In this document: one piece after another, positions 30,043 through 38,693 of the stretch | Numbering within the stretch: the stretch's first letter is position 1 | Layout: every line of letters starts with the position of its first letter | Origin: Gemmataceae bacterium | Lineage (GTDB): Bacteria > Planctomycetota > Planctomycetia > Gemmatales > Gemmataceae | DNA length: 64,000 nucleotides | NCBI GenBank assembly: GCA_025055795.1 | Contig: JANWVV010000004.1 | Coordinates: forward strand, 1-64,000 | Direction of reading: 5' to 3' | Position numbers and translations under genes: made by a program | The notes under the pieces: model-generated | The model's input: the letters and a program-made list of their open reading frames with translations, nothing else | What the model was told of the DNA's origin: nothing | Database searches by the model: none

Positions 30043-30116
30043 ACAGTCCTGAGTAAGTGTGTGCCCAGCAGCGGCCCGTCTGGCAGGCAAAGGGGCTGGC
30101 AGAGCGAGGAGCGATA

Positions 30117-30848
30117 ATGGTACCGCTGACCGAGCCGGGGTTTGCCCCTGAGGTTCCCGTGCATGGGTATCGGGGCGAGTCTGCCGCATCGGCCCGGCCC
30201 GCGATCCGTCCCGGGGGCCTGACCCTGGCCATCAGCCGGGAAGTAGGGGCCCGCGGTGGTACCATTGCCCGTAAAGTCGGCGAATTGCTCGCCTGGCAGG
30301 TCTTTGACCACGAAAGTATCGATTACCTGTTGCAGCAGGAGACGGCCCGAGCCCAACTGGAAGCGGAACTGCAACCCCAGGCGCAGGAGTGGTTGCAGCA
30401 GCAACGACGGGAATATGCCCATCACCGCTGGTTGGTAGCAGAGACCGGGGCTCTGGCCGATCTATTGCTGGTGATTGCAGCCCGTGGCGAAGCGGTGATC
30501 GTCGGCCGTGCTGCCGGTTTCCTGTTGCCCGCCTGCAGCACGTTACACGTGCGGATCGTCGCCCCGCTGGCCGACCGAGTAGCCTGGATGGCCCAGCTAC
30601 TCCGACTGCCCCACTCCGAAGCGGAACGGGAGGTCTTGGCACGGGAGAGCCGACGGAATCGCTTTCTGGAGAAAGTTGCCGGCGTCCAGGCTAGCGACGT
30701 GCATAACTACGATGCCGTGCTCAATTCTAGCCGGCTGGGCGTGGAAGCCACTGCCCAAATCCTGGGCTGGATGGTCCGCACCCGGGAAGCGACCAAGGCG
30801 GGAGAGCCCTCCGAAACGGGCGACAGCGGGCTGTGGGAACGGTCATGA
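30117..30848 (+). CDS. Cytidylate kinase-like family protein
   Basis: LAISREVGARGGTIARKVGELLAWQVFDHESIDYLLQ; VIVGRAAGFLLP; Cytidylate_kin2 pattern; GAGGAG before ATG. Confidence 0.8.
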   Translation: MVPLTEPGFAPEVPVHGYRGESAASARPAIRPGGLTLAISREVGARGGTIARKVGELLAWQVFDHESIDYLLQQETARAQLEAELQPQAQEWLQQQRREYAHHRWLVAETGALADLLLVIAARGEAVIVGRAAGFLLPACSTLHVRIVAPLADRVAWMAQLLRLPHSEAEREVLARESRRNRFLEKVAGVQASDVHNYDAVLNSSRLGVEATAQILGWMVRTREATKAGEPSETGDSGLWERS

Positions 30849-31603
30849 CGAGCAGCCCCTGGGAGCAGTGGCAGCAGGTGCGAGCCACCGTGCAGCCACA
30901 AGTGGCCGTCGTGCTCGGCTCCGGGTTGGGACACCTCCCCCTCCACTACCGGGAAGCAGCCCGCGTGGCCTATGCCGAAATACCCGAACTGACCCGCGGC
31001 ACGGTCCCCGGCCATACCTCATGCCTGTCCGTCGGCTGGTACCAAGACCGACCCCTCATCCTCGCCTTGGGACGCCTGCACCTGTACGAAGGCCTGAGCC
31101 TGAACCAGGCCACTGCTTTAATACGCCGACTGGCAGAGCAGAAAATTCAACGTATCATTTTAACGAACGCCGCCGGCAGCCTCCACCCATCCTTGACACC
31201 CGGCAGTATCCTATCCATTTGTGCACATTACCAATTGGTAGGAACCGACGGTTGGCGTAGTCTGGCTCGGTGCCAGCCAGTGCGGGAGGTGTATGCCCAG
31301 GATCTTTATGAGCGTCTCCGGACTGTTCCTCAGGGGATTTACGCCGCCGTGACGGGACCATGCTATGAAACACCAGCCGAGGTGCAGGCGCTAGTCCGTT
31401 GCGGCGTCGCCGCCGTCGGTATGTCCACCGCTTGGGAGGCCGAAGAAGCTCAACGACTGGGACTGGAAGTGGTTGCCCTGAGTTGCCTGACTAACTACGC
31501 AACGGGCATTGCCGGCTCCGTTCCCCACCATGCGGAAGTCCTTCAAACGTCCCAACAAGCCCACGGCCGAATGTGGCAACTAATAGCAAGTTTACTAGAA
31601 TAG
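30833..31603 (+). CDS. Purine-nucleoside phosphorylase (PNP/MTAP family)
   Basis: VAVVLGSGLG, GRLHLYEG, ILTNAAGSL, GPCYETPAEV, AVGMSTAWE motifs. Confidence 0.92.
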   Translation: MGTVMTSSPWEQWQQVRATVQPQVAVVLGSGLGHLPLHYREAARVAYAEIPELTRGTVPGHTSCLSVGWYQDRPLILALGRLHLYEGLSLNQATALIRRLAEQKIQRIILTNAAGSLHPSLTPGSILSICAHYQLVGTDGWRSLARCQPVREVYAQDLYERLRTVPQGIYAAVTGPCYETPAEVQALVRCGVAAVGMSTAWEAEEAQRLGLEVVALSCLTNYATGIAGSVPHHAEVLQTSQQAHGRMWQLIASLLE

Positions 31604-31662
31604 CACTCTCGCTTTTAAGAAATCATTTTATTATCAGAATCATATTATTTTATTTTTGCTCC

Positions 31663-31692
31663 TTGCACTCAGACAGCTCTTAGGAGTATAAT
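31663..31692 (+). promoter_or_regulatory. Putative sigma70 promoter upstream of NikL-like gene
   Basis: TTGCAC 31663-31668, 18-nt spacer, TATAAT 31687-31692, in AT-rich intergenic region. Confidence 0.45.
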
Positions 31693-31786
31693 GTTCATAT
31701 GATTTTATTTTCATATATAATCCTTATCAGATGTACGTTTGCTTTTTCGGGTTGGGTAATTCTGGACAATGAGTGAGGAGGAGTTG

Positions 31787-31814
31787 GTATGATAATTACG
31801 TCCATTTATCATAC
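31787..31814. promoter_or_regulatory. Candidate NikR operator GTATGA-N16-TCATAC (perfect inverted repeat GGTATGATAA/TTATCATACC)
   Basis: Exact match to the E. coli NikR consensus GTATGA-N16-TCATAC, 16 bp upstream of ATG 31831. Confidence 0.65.
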
Positions 31815-31830
31815 CTGAGGTTTTACTCGC

Positions 31831-32403
31831 ATGTTGGGGAGATGGATCCGTTGCGGAGGATGGGTCTTGGCGGGATTGTTACTGCCTGCGGGTCCGGTGC
31901 TGGCTCATGCTCTGGAGGCCGTAGTTCGCGTCATGGCCGACCAGATTGTAATCGAGGCAGGCTACGACGATGAAACGCCCGCAGAACAGGCACGCGTGGT
32001 CGTGTGGGACGAGCAGGGGCAAGTGGTGGCCGAAGGACGGACCGATGCGCGTGGTTTGTGCCGGTTGCCCCGGCCGGCTGCCGGTCGCTACCGCCTGGAA
32101 GTGACCGCAGTGGGTCACCGGACTACCGTCGATTTCGAGGTAGCTGAACAACCGGGCGAACACCGGAGCTGGCGGCCCGATCGCCGCCTGGGACTACTGC
32201 TCGGCCTGGCGGGACTGCTGGCTCTCAGCGGGTTGGCCTGGTGGCACTCGTACCGCCGACGCAGACGCCTCCTGCAGCAGCACTCGTTACAGACAACTAT
32301 GGCCATCCCTCCTGCAAGTTCACCCGAAAAACCTCCCCTCGTGTCGGCACCAGCAATGGAGGGAAAAGTAGCGGAAAAGCCGACTGATCAACCGCACCCA
32401 TGA
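31831..32403 (+). CDS. NikL/CbiL-like periplasmic nickel/cobalt uptake accessory protein (signal peptide, Ig-like domain, C-terminal TM)
   Basis: Signal peptide ending AHALEAVVRV; ARVVVWDEQGQVVAEGRTDARGLCRLPRPAAGRYRLEVTAVGHRTTVDFEV; C-terminal TM LGLLLGLAGLLALSGLAWW; layout resembles NikL/CbiL. Confidence 0.65.
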   Translation: MLGRWIRCGGWVLAGLLLPAGPVLAHALEAVVRVMADQIVIEAGYDDETPAEQARVVVWDEQGQVVAEGRTDARGLCRLPRPAAGRYRLEVTAVGHRTTVDFEVAEQPGEHRSWRPDRRLGLLLGLAGLLALSGLAWWHSYRRRRRLLQQHSLQTTMAIPPASSPEKPPLVSAPAMEGKVAEKPTDQPHP

Positions 32404-32529
32404 GCGTTCCGGCGATTGGGCGTGTGGATCAACAAGGTCCTAGGAGAGCTGTTATAACCGGTGCCTTCAAGCATGGTCGAGGCGGGACACCGTCGCCCAA
32501 ACGGCATGGGCGGTCGAGCCAGGAAACGG

Positions 32530-33180
32530 TCAGGTGGCAGCGGAGCGTGCAGCGTCGATGAAGCGTCGGACTTTGTCGAGGTCTTTGCGTCCCGGCTGCC
32601 ATTCGACGCCACTGGCCACGTCGACTCCCCAGGGGCGGAGACGGCGTATCGCTTCGCCGACATTGTCGGGCGTCAGGCCACCAGCCAGGATCCACGGCAC
32701 GGATAGCTGCAGGTTTTCGAGCAATTCCCAAGGGGCGGCCTGGCCGGTCCCCCCCCATTGACCGGGGACGAAGGCATCCAGGAGCACCGCCGCTGGCAGC
32801 CGGCTGTTTTGCTGCGCCGCGGCCAGATAGCTTTCCAAAGCGGTAATGTCGGCGGCCTCGCGGATGCGGAAGGCCGGAATATGGGCGAAGGGGAAGGCGT
32901 CCTCCCGCAAAGGTGGATCGTGATAGGTCTGCACAGCCCGCAGCCCCAATTGGTAGGCGATGGCACAGACCTGTCGCATCGGCACCCCAACAAACACCCC
33001 GACCGGTGCCACAAACGGCGGTAGCACCCGTAGCAGAGCCGCTGCTTGAGCAAAAGGAACATAACGGGGAGATGCAGCGTAAAAATTCAGGCCAATTGCA
33101 TCGGCCCCCAGTTCGGCGATGGCCCGCGCCTCCTCAGGATCAGTTACACCGCAGATTTTGATGCGGATGGTCGAACCCAT
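32530..33180 (-). CDS. trpF: Phosphoribosylanthranilate isomerase
   Basis: IKICGVTDPEEARAIAELGADAIGLNFYAASPRYV; VLLDAF; PWILAGGLTPDNVGEAI; GVDVASGVE. Confidence 0.95.
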   Translation of the reverse strand: MGSTIRIKICGVTDPEEARAIAELGADAIGLNFYAASPRYVPFAQAAALLRVLPPFVAPVGVFVGVPMRQVCAIAYQLGLRAVQTYHDPPLREDAFPFAHIPAFRIREAADITALESYLAAAQQNSRLPAAVLLDAFVPGQWGGTGQAAPWELLENLQLSVPWILAGGLTPDNVGEAIRRLRPWGVDVASGVEWQPGRKDLDKVRRFIDAARSAAT

Positions 33181-33350
33181 GAATCACCCATGCCCTATAA
33201 GAAAAGCAGTTGTGCTGCAGCGAGCATCTTCCCTCGGCCACCGGTCGGGGCGGCGTCGAGCCTGGACCGAGCGATACCAGGGATCTGCCGGAGCAGAAAT
33301 ACTGACTGCTCGCCTGGATCGGGGCTTATTTTACCCCTTTTCAGAGGGCT

Positions 33351-34289
33351 CTAGCCCCAGCGTTGCTGAGCCAAGGCAATCGCTCCGTGGACGACGACTT
33401 CTTCGCCTAGCTGGGCAGGAACCAGATCCGTCAGGCCCTTGAAAGGCCTGAAGGCCCGGGCCTCCAGGCGCTGACGCAATGGCTGGAACAAGCGTTCTTC
33501 ACCTAATAACGACACACCGCCCCCGATGACGATCCGGCGGGGACACAAAAGGCGAATAACGACGTCCAACGCGTAAGCCAGGGCATCGAGGGCATTCTCG
33601 AAGACAGCCTGGCTCAAGGGATCCCCTTGAGCAGCGGCTTCCGCCACGTGCCGACCGGTCAGTTGCTCCCAATCACCGGCGACCATACTGGTCAGCAGGG
33701 AGGGTTCACCCCGTTGTAACCGTTGCCGGGCCTGGCGGGCCAGTCCCCAGCCGGAAGCCACCTCTTCCAGCTCTTCCCCTTGAGCGTTAACCGGAATGTG
33801 TCCGATTTCGGCTGCCCCCTGTCCGACACCGCGGTAAATCTGGCCATTAATAATCAGGCCGCCGCCGATACCGCTACCGATGGTTACATAAAACAGCGGC
33901 GATAAACCACGTCCAGCGCCATAGCGGGCCTCTGCTAGACCGGCGACGTCGGCATCGTTGCACAGAACCGTCGGCAGACCGTGCAACAGCTCGCTGACCC
34001 AAGCTGCCAACGGAAAACCGTCCCAACCGGCAATCTGATGGGATTTGATCACTGTCTGGGTAGCATCATCGGTGGGACCACCAAACCCAATCCCTGCAGC
34101 CTGTAACTGGGCGATAGGGATACCTGCCTGAGTCAACAACGAAGGGATGGCCTGTTGCAGTTGCTGACGGATCCCTTGGCTGCCCGCTGCGGGGATTACC
34201 GTACCCCGCCACAAAGCCCGCAGCCGTCCATCGCCCTCGCCCAGGCCCACCTGAAGTTTCGTGCCCCCGATTTCTATGCCCAAGTACAT
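33351..34289 (-). CDS. ROK-family sugar kinase / transcriptional-regulator-like protein
   Basis: MYLGIEIGGTKLQVGLGEGDG, GFGGPTDDA, VLCNDADVAGLAEARYGAGRG, YVTIGSGIGGGLIINGQIYRG. Confidence 0.9.
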   Translation of the reverse strand: MYLGIEIGGTKLQVGLGEGDGRLRALWRGTVIPAAGSQGIRQQLQQAIPSLLTQAGIPIAQLQAAGIGFGGPTDDATQTVIKSHQIAGWDGFPLAAWVSELLHGLPTVLCNDADVAGLAEARYGAGRGLSPLFYVTIGSGIGGGLIINGQIYRGVGQGAAEIGHIPVNAQGEELEEVASGWGLARQARQRLQRGEPSLLTSMVAGDWEQLTGRHVAEAAAQGDPLSQAVFENALDALAYALDVVIRLLCPRRIVIGGGVSLLGEERLFQPLRQRLEARAFRPFKGLTDLVPAQLGEEVVVHGAIALAQQRWG

Positions 34290-34478
34290 GACCGTGGAAA
34301 ACCCCCTCCTCGCCTACGTTGGCCCACTGCCGGGTTACTGATTCCTGTGCTTTAGCCCGCGCTGGATTTCACCATAGCCTGTCTTGAATGCCTGAGATAA
34401 TAGCTAGTTTGAAATAGACAACGTCCCTTCATCGAATATCCAGGACCGCCCAGCATCCTTTGGCCGTTCGCTGGGGTT

Positions 34479-35117
34479 TCACGAGGGCGTCTCCGCCCGA
34501 ATTCTATTAATCGCCGCGGGAAGCGGATTGGCGTTCGCTTTTGTTTTTTGAGGAGTGCGGTCAGGTAGCCCTGCCAGACGGGCTTCGTACTGAAGCAGCC
34601 AGCGTTTGCGGGCTTGTCCCCAACGATAACCACCCAGAGAGCCATCGGTACGGACAACACGATGGCACGGAATGATCAACGCCAGGGGGTTTGCAGCACA
34701 CGCCTGGGCGACCGCCCGAACCGCCTGGGGCTGTCCCAGCCGACATGCCACCGTGGCGTAACTGCACACCTGGCCCCGCGGAATCTCCCGCAAGAGCTGC
34801 CACACCCGTAGCTGAAAGGGTGTTCCTCGTACATCTAACGGTAAAGGGAAGTCGCCTTGCAACTGTTGTACCCACTGGTACATGGCGTGCCGCCAGGTAA
34901 CTAGGCCCGCGTCGTCTGCAATCCAACCGATTGTTTGCCAGGGCCTGGAGCGGCCACGAATCAGTTGGGATGGTTCGGTCGCTAGGGAAACTACGGCCAA
35001 TCCCAGCTCAGAAATGCCCAGCAAAAGTGGGGTTTGTTCCCACTCAAGCCGGGTATAGCGTAACCGTGTGGGGGGCAGGCACCGGGAGGCAACCATTCCG
35101 GGCGTTAGCGGGCTCAT
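34479..35117 (-). CDS. ogt: Methylated-DNA-[protein]-cysteine S-methyltransferase
   Basis: GTPFQLRVWQLLREIPRGQVCSYATVACRLG..RAVAQACAANPLALIIPCHRVVRTDGSLGGYRWG active-site PCHRV. Confidence 0.93.
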   Translation of the reverse strand: MSPLTPGMVASRCLPPTRLRYTRLEWEQTPLLLGISELGLAVVSLATEPSQLIRGRSRPWQTIGWIADDAGLVTWRHAMYQWVQQLQGDFPLPLDVRGTPFQLRVWQLLREIPRGQVCSYATVACRLGQPQAVRAVAQACAANPLALIIPCHRVVRTDGSLGGYRWGQARKRWLLQYEARLAGLPDRTPQKTKANANPLPAAINRIRAETPS

Positions 35118-36820
35118 TTCTTGTCATCCGCCGGCTTTTTATCGTCCTTGGCAGGCTCCTTCGCGGGCGGGGCCTGGATCCAGGGTGCCGGCCAGATCGG
35201 ACGGGGTTGAACATACTTAGAAGCCTTGTCCCGCAGACAGAGCAACAAGCCATTGTGAGTCGCCAGATACAGGCGATCAGAGACGGTGTTTACCACGTTG
35301 TGGTCGTAATCCAACAACGGAAGGCTGGCGAGCGGACGGGCTCGGCCACTCACAATATCCGTGGCACGCCCCGCGTCGAAAATATAAAGATTGCCGAGCT
35401 TGTCGCGGGCATATACGAATTCCTCGTTAGCGCCAATGATGATGTTAATGCTGGGGTCGCTCCGCCAGCGTTCCTGGCCTGTGCGGCGATCCAGACAAAT
35501 GATGCCCGTTTCGTCTCCGGAAGCGTAAACGTAGCGTGGGGTGACATAGGGCGAGTGATTGTGCGCCCCGGAAACAGGTGTTCGCCAGAGCAGGTCAACA
35601 CCGCTGTCTGTGCTACCGCGCTGGCCACTGACTGCAAGCAAGGTGTTGCGTAAAGGAAGGTAGATAACATCCTCGGCTTGAACGGGGGCAGCAGTAAACG
35701 GTTCGGTCAGAGAATCGTATAGTTCCACGGTGCGGTCTTTTTTGTTTAAAGCGTAAGTATACCGAGGCAAGCCAAAGATCCACACCCGCTGCGGGGTCAA
35801 CAAAGGGGGAAATTCCACCCGGCCACGCAAGCCGTATTCCCAGCGGACCGCCGGCCGGATCGGTTGCGGTCGAAGGTCAATCAAGGCCAATGCTGCCGCT
35901 ACCGAGGGTGGGATGGTTCCGATCGAAGGAGTGCTCTGGAGGTATTTGTTCGCTTCGTTACGCAACTGGTAGGGTTGTCGTAACGAAGGCAAAACATTCA
36001 AAGACGGGGTATAGTTCTCGTTGGACAGGGTGTAAGGTGGTGTGATCCGCGGTAATGGCGAAAGCGAAGGGGTCCGGCTGCCGGTATAACCGCCCGTCGG
36101 TTCGGCTCCCGGCGGAACCTGCGGCCGAAGCAACGGGATCTCCTGCTCGATGTTGTAACTCCTCATACTACCGGGGGCGTATCGCTGCATCAGTTCGTTC
36201 AAGGGCTTTTGATTTTCCTCCTTGATCCCTTGCCGCTGCAGGTCACTGGTTCCTTTACGCTGCTGATCGGGCACCGCGATCGGCTGAATCAGGTTGTACA
36301 CAGTGATGCGGTGGGCCGCGCTGCTACCGCTACGCAGACCTAAAATGCAATAGACTCCAGTATTATCCGCTGCCAGGCCGGCACTCGGTTCACTACCCAA
36401 GTCGACTTCAAACTCAACCACCCCCGAGTATCGATGAAAAGTGTACAACCGGGTAACGTGAGTGACATAAACGAATCGACTATTAGCTGCGGCGGGGTGG
36501 GTAACGGCATATTCGCCATTGCCGAGCTGTTTTTGCCATTGGATCCGTCCCGTATGCACGTCGATAGCAAACAACAAACCCGTCCGCGTCTGTACAAACA
36601 ACTGATCGTCAATGGTCTGGACCTGCATGATCCGGTCCCGATTCACCTCGATGGGCAGTTGTATCGCCCACTCCTGCCGGAGATTTAACCGATCGAGGGC
36701 TTCTGCAGAGGGGAGTAACGCCCGCCCTGCTACGGCGTTGCGTGCCGACGCCTCATTGGTCCCGAGTACCACACCCAACAGGCTGCCCCATAACCCTATG
36801 GCCGTTATCACCCGGACCAT
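35114..36820 (-). CDS. PQQ-like beta-propeller repeat protein, secreted
   Basis: Blade motifs LFAIDVHTGRIQWQKQLG, GIICLDRRTGQERWRSD, LYIFDAGRATDIVSG; signal segment; Pro/Ser-rich linker in the middle. Confidence 0.85.
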   Translation of the reverse strand: MVRVITAIGLWGSLLGVVLGTNEASARNAVAGRALLPSAEALDRLNLRQEWAIQLPIEVNRDRIMQVQTIDDQLFVQTRTGLLFAIDVHTGRIQWQKQLGNGEYAVTHPAAANSRFVYVTHVTRLYTFHRYSGVVEFEVDLGSEPSAGLAADNTGVYCILGLRSGSSAAHRITVYNLIQPIAVPDQQRKGTSDLQRQGIKEENQKPLNELMQRYAPGSMRSYNIEQEIPLLRPQVPPGAEPTGGYTGSRTPSLSPLPRITPPYTLSNENYTPSLNVLPSLRQPYQLRNEANKYLQSTPSIGTIPPSVAAALALIDLRPQPIRPAVRWEYGLRGRVEFPPLLTPQRVWIFGLPRYTYALNKKDRTVELYDSLTEPFTAAPVQAEDVIYLPLRNTLLAVSGQRGSTDSGVDLLWRTPVSGAHNHSPYVTPRYVYASGDETGIICLDRRTGQERWRSDPSINIIIGANEEFVYARDKLGNLYIFDAGRATDIVSGRARPLASLPLLDYDHNVVNTVSDRLYLATHNGLLLCLRDKASKYVQPRPIWPAPWIQAPPAKEPAKDDKKPADDKK

Positions 36821-37083
36821 CTTTTAGCTCTCCGCTCACGCATCTCGGCGGCCAACTATTCCGCGGCTTCTATCTCCAGTAGTTTACATTAACCAGGCCA
36901 CAACTTACCCCTGTTCGCTACCCCAAATCTGTCTGTGATGCCTGGATCGAGCAACGCCCTTGGCCAGTACACCCCGACCTCACTTCTGCCATACCCGGAT
37001 CCCTCCGACGCTCGGCCAGGATCACCTGCCGCTAGGCATTCGTATCTGCTGGGTCCATGTCGCCCATTTTCATCTCTCTGAGT

Positions 37084-37180
37084 TGCATTGGAACCGGCTG
37101 CCACTTGCTTGTGTTCAAGCATAATCATCCGTTGATGATTGGGGAATCAAAAAAGGATGAGCGAGCCGGTTCCAAGCAAG
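37084..37180. repeat. Structured inverted-repeat element, arms TTGC(A)TTGGAACCGGCT / AGCCGGTTCCAAGCAA with inner hairpin
   Basis: Perfect 12-bp arms 37088-37099 and 37164-37175, extended with a 1-nt bulge; inner AATCATC-CGTT-GATGATT hairpin 37123-37140. Confidence 0.6.
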
Positions 37181-37474
37181 AGTGATACTGCTGGCCACTC
37201 TGTCTGTGGCAGTTGTGGCGATGGTGTCGAAGTTGACGAATTAGGACAACGGTTCGAGTAATCTTGGCAATATGTGGGTATTTACATCAAATTACGAGCG
37301 GTATTCGTAATAGCTAACTCGGAGCGATCGAGGTGACGATCCCAGTTACCGATTACTTTTACCTGTCGATGGTCAGGTTGGTAAAGCGGTCCGGCAGTTC
37401 CTAAAATTGTTGCTATGACGGTAAAGTTGCAGAGAATGGAGGATTAGGCCACCCAGGCAAAAGGGGTAGGAAGG

Positions 37475-38347
37475 TTGATGCGTCGTGATCTGAAAGGACG
37501 GATTGTTCTGGTAACGGGGGCGTCGCGGGGAATTGGGCGGCGTGTAGCAACATTATTGGCTCGCCGGGGCTGTCGACTAGCACTGACGGCCCGCTCGGCC
37601 GATGAACTAGCTCAGACGGCCCAGCAATGTCAGCAACTGGCAATTAGCTACGGCTTTGGGGGAGAAGTGCTGTTTGTAACGGGGGACCTGACACTCGCCA
37701 CGGACCGGGAACGGATAGTAGCGGAAGCCATTTTGCGTTATGGCGGTCTGGACGTATTGATCAACGCCGCCGGTGTGTGCAGTTTCGGGGAGTTCAGCAC
37801 TTCGACACCGGAGATCCTCCGGCGGGTGATGGAGGTCAACTTTTTCGCCGCCGTCGAGATGGTCCGGTTAGCGCACCCCTATTTGGCCTATAGCGCGTGT
37901 CAGGGGGCGCAAGTGGGCTGGCGTCCGGCCGTTGTGAATGTGGCCAGCATTTGTGGCCGGTGGGGCATTCCCTCGATGTCGGAGCATTGTGCCAGCAAAC
38001 ATGCCCTGGTGGGCTGGAGTGAGGCCATCCGGGCCGAATTTGTCCGCTATGGCATCGACGTATTGTTGGTACTGCCGGGTTTGGTCCGGAGTGATGACCT
38101 GCAACGTCACCTGTTGCGTAACGAGGGGAAGATTTATCTGGATTTCGCGGGAGCCCCACCCCCTGAGCAAGTGGCCCGGGACGTGCTGCGTGCTCTGCGT
38201 ACCAGACGCCGGGAACTGGCCAGTGGTTGGGTGTCGTGGGGGGTGTGGTGGTCGCGCCGGTTGTTTCCGCGGGCCGTCCGCTTCTTCATGCAGCGGAAAG
38301 TCTGGCGGTTCGCCCGGCGGGAACGACTACTTTCCCGGACATCATAA
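37475..38347 (+). CDS. SDR-family NAD(P)-dependent oxidoreductase
   Basis: VLVTGASRGIGRRVATLLARRG; DVLINAAGVCSFGEFSTSTPEIL; VNVASICGRWGIPSMSEHCASKHAL. Confidence 0.92.
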   Translation: MMRRDLKGRIVLVTGASRGIGRRVATLLARRGCRLALTARSADELAQTAQQCQQLAISYGFGGEVLFVTGDLTLATDRERIVAEAILRYGGLDVLINAAGVCSFGEFSTSTPEILRRVMEVNFFAAVEMVRLAHPYLAYSACQGAQVGWRPAVVNVASICGRWGIPSMSEHCASKHALVGWSEAIRAEFVRYGIDVLLVLPGLVRSDDLQRHLLRNEGKIYLDFAGAPPPEQVARDVLRALRTRRRELASGWVSWGVWWSRRLFPRAVRFFMQRKVWRFARRERLLSRTS

Positions 38348-38693
38348 CTACTTTCCCGCACATTGTATTCACCGGGCACTGGACCAACGGATCAGTCCCG
38401 CTTCCTGGTCCGCTCGGCCGAACCCGGCAGCCGGGTCCGTACGGCCGCAACCCAGGAATCCGGCCTTGCAACGCCCCGCGATTCCAGCGACAATCGACCC
38501 TCCACCTTCCCAAGGTGAGCAATGCATGCAAGAAGATCAGGCCAAGAGAATACCTCTTAGCAGGGAAACGAACAAGGGCTCGGGGAATACATTAACCGCG
38601 GGGAACGAAGCTCGGATAAGGTTGCAGGAAGAACGATTGCCGGCTCAGGAGGTACATGCAGGATCCGTTAAACATTGCTGAGGATATCCGCTG

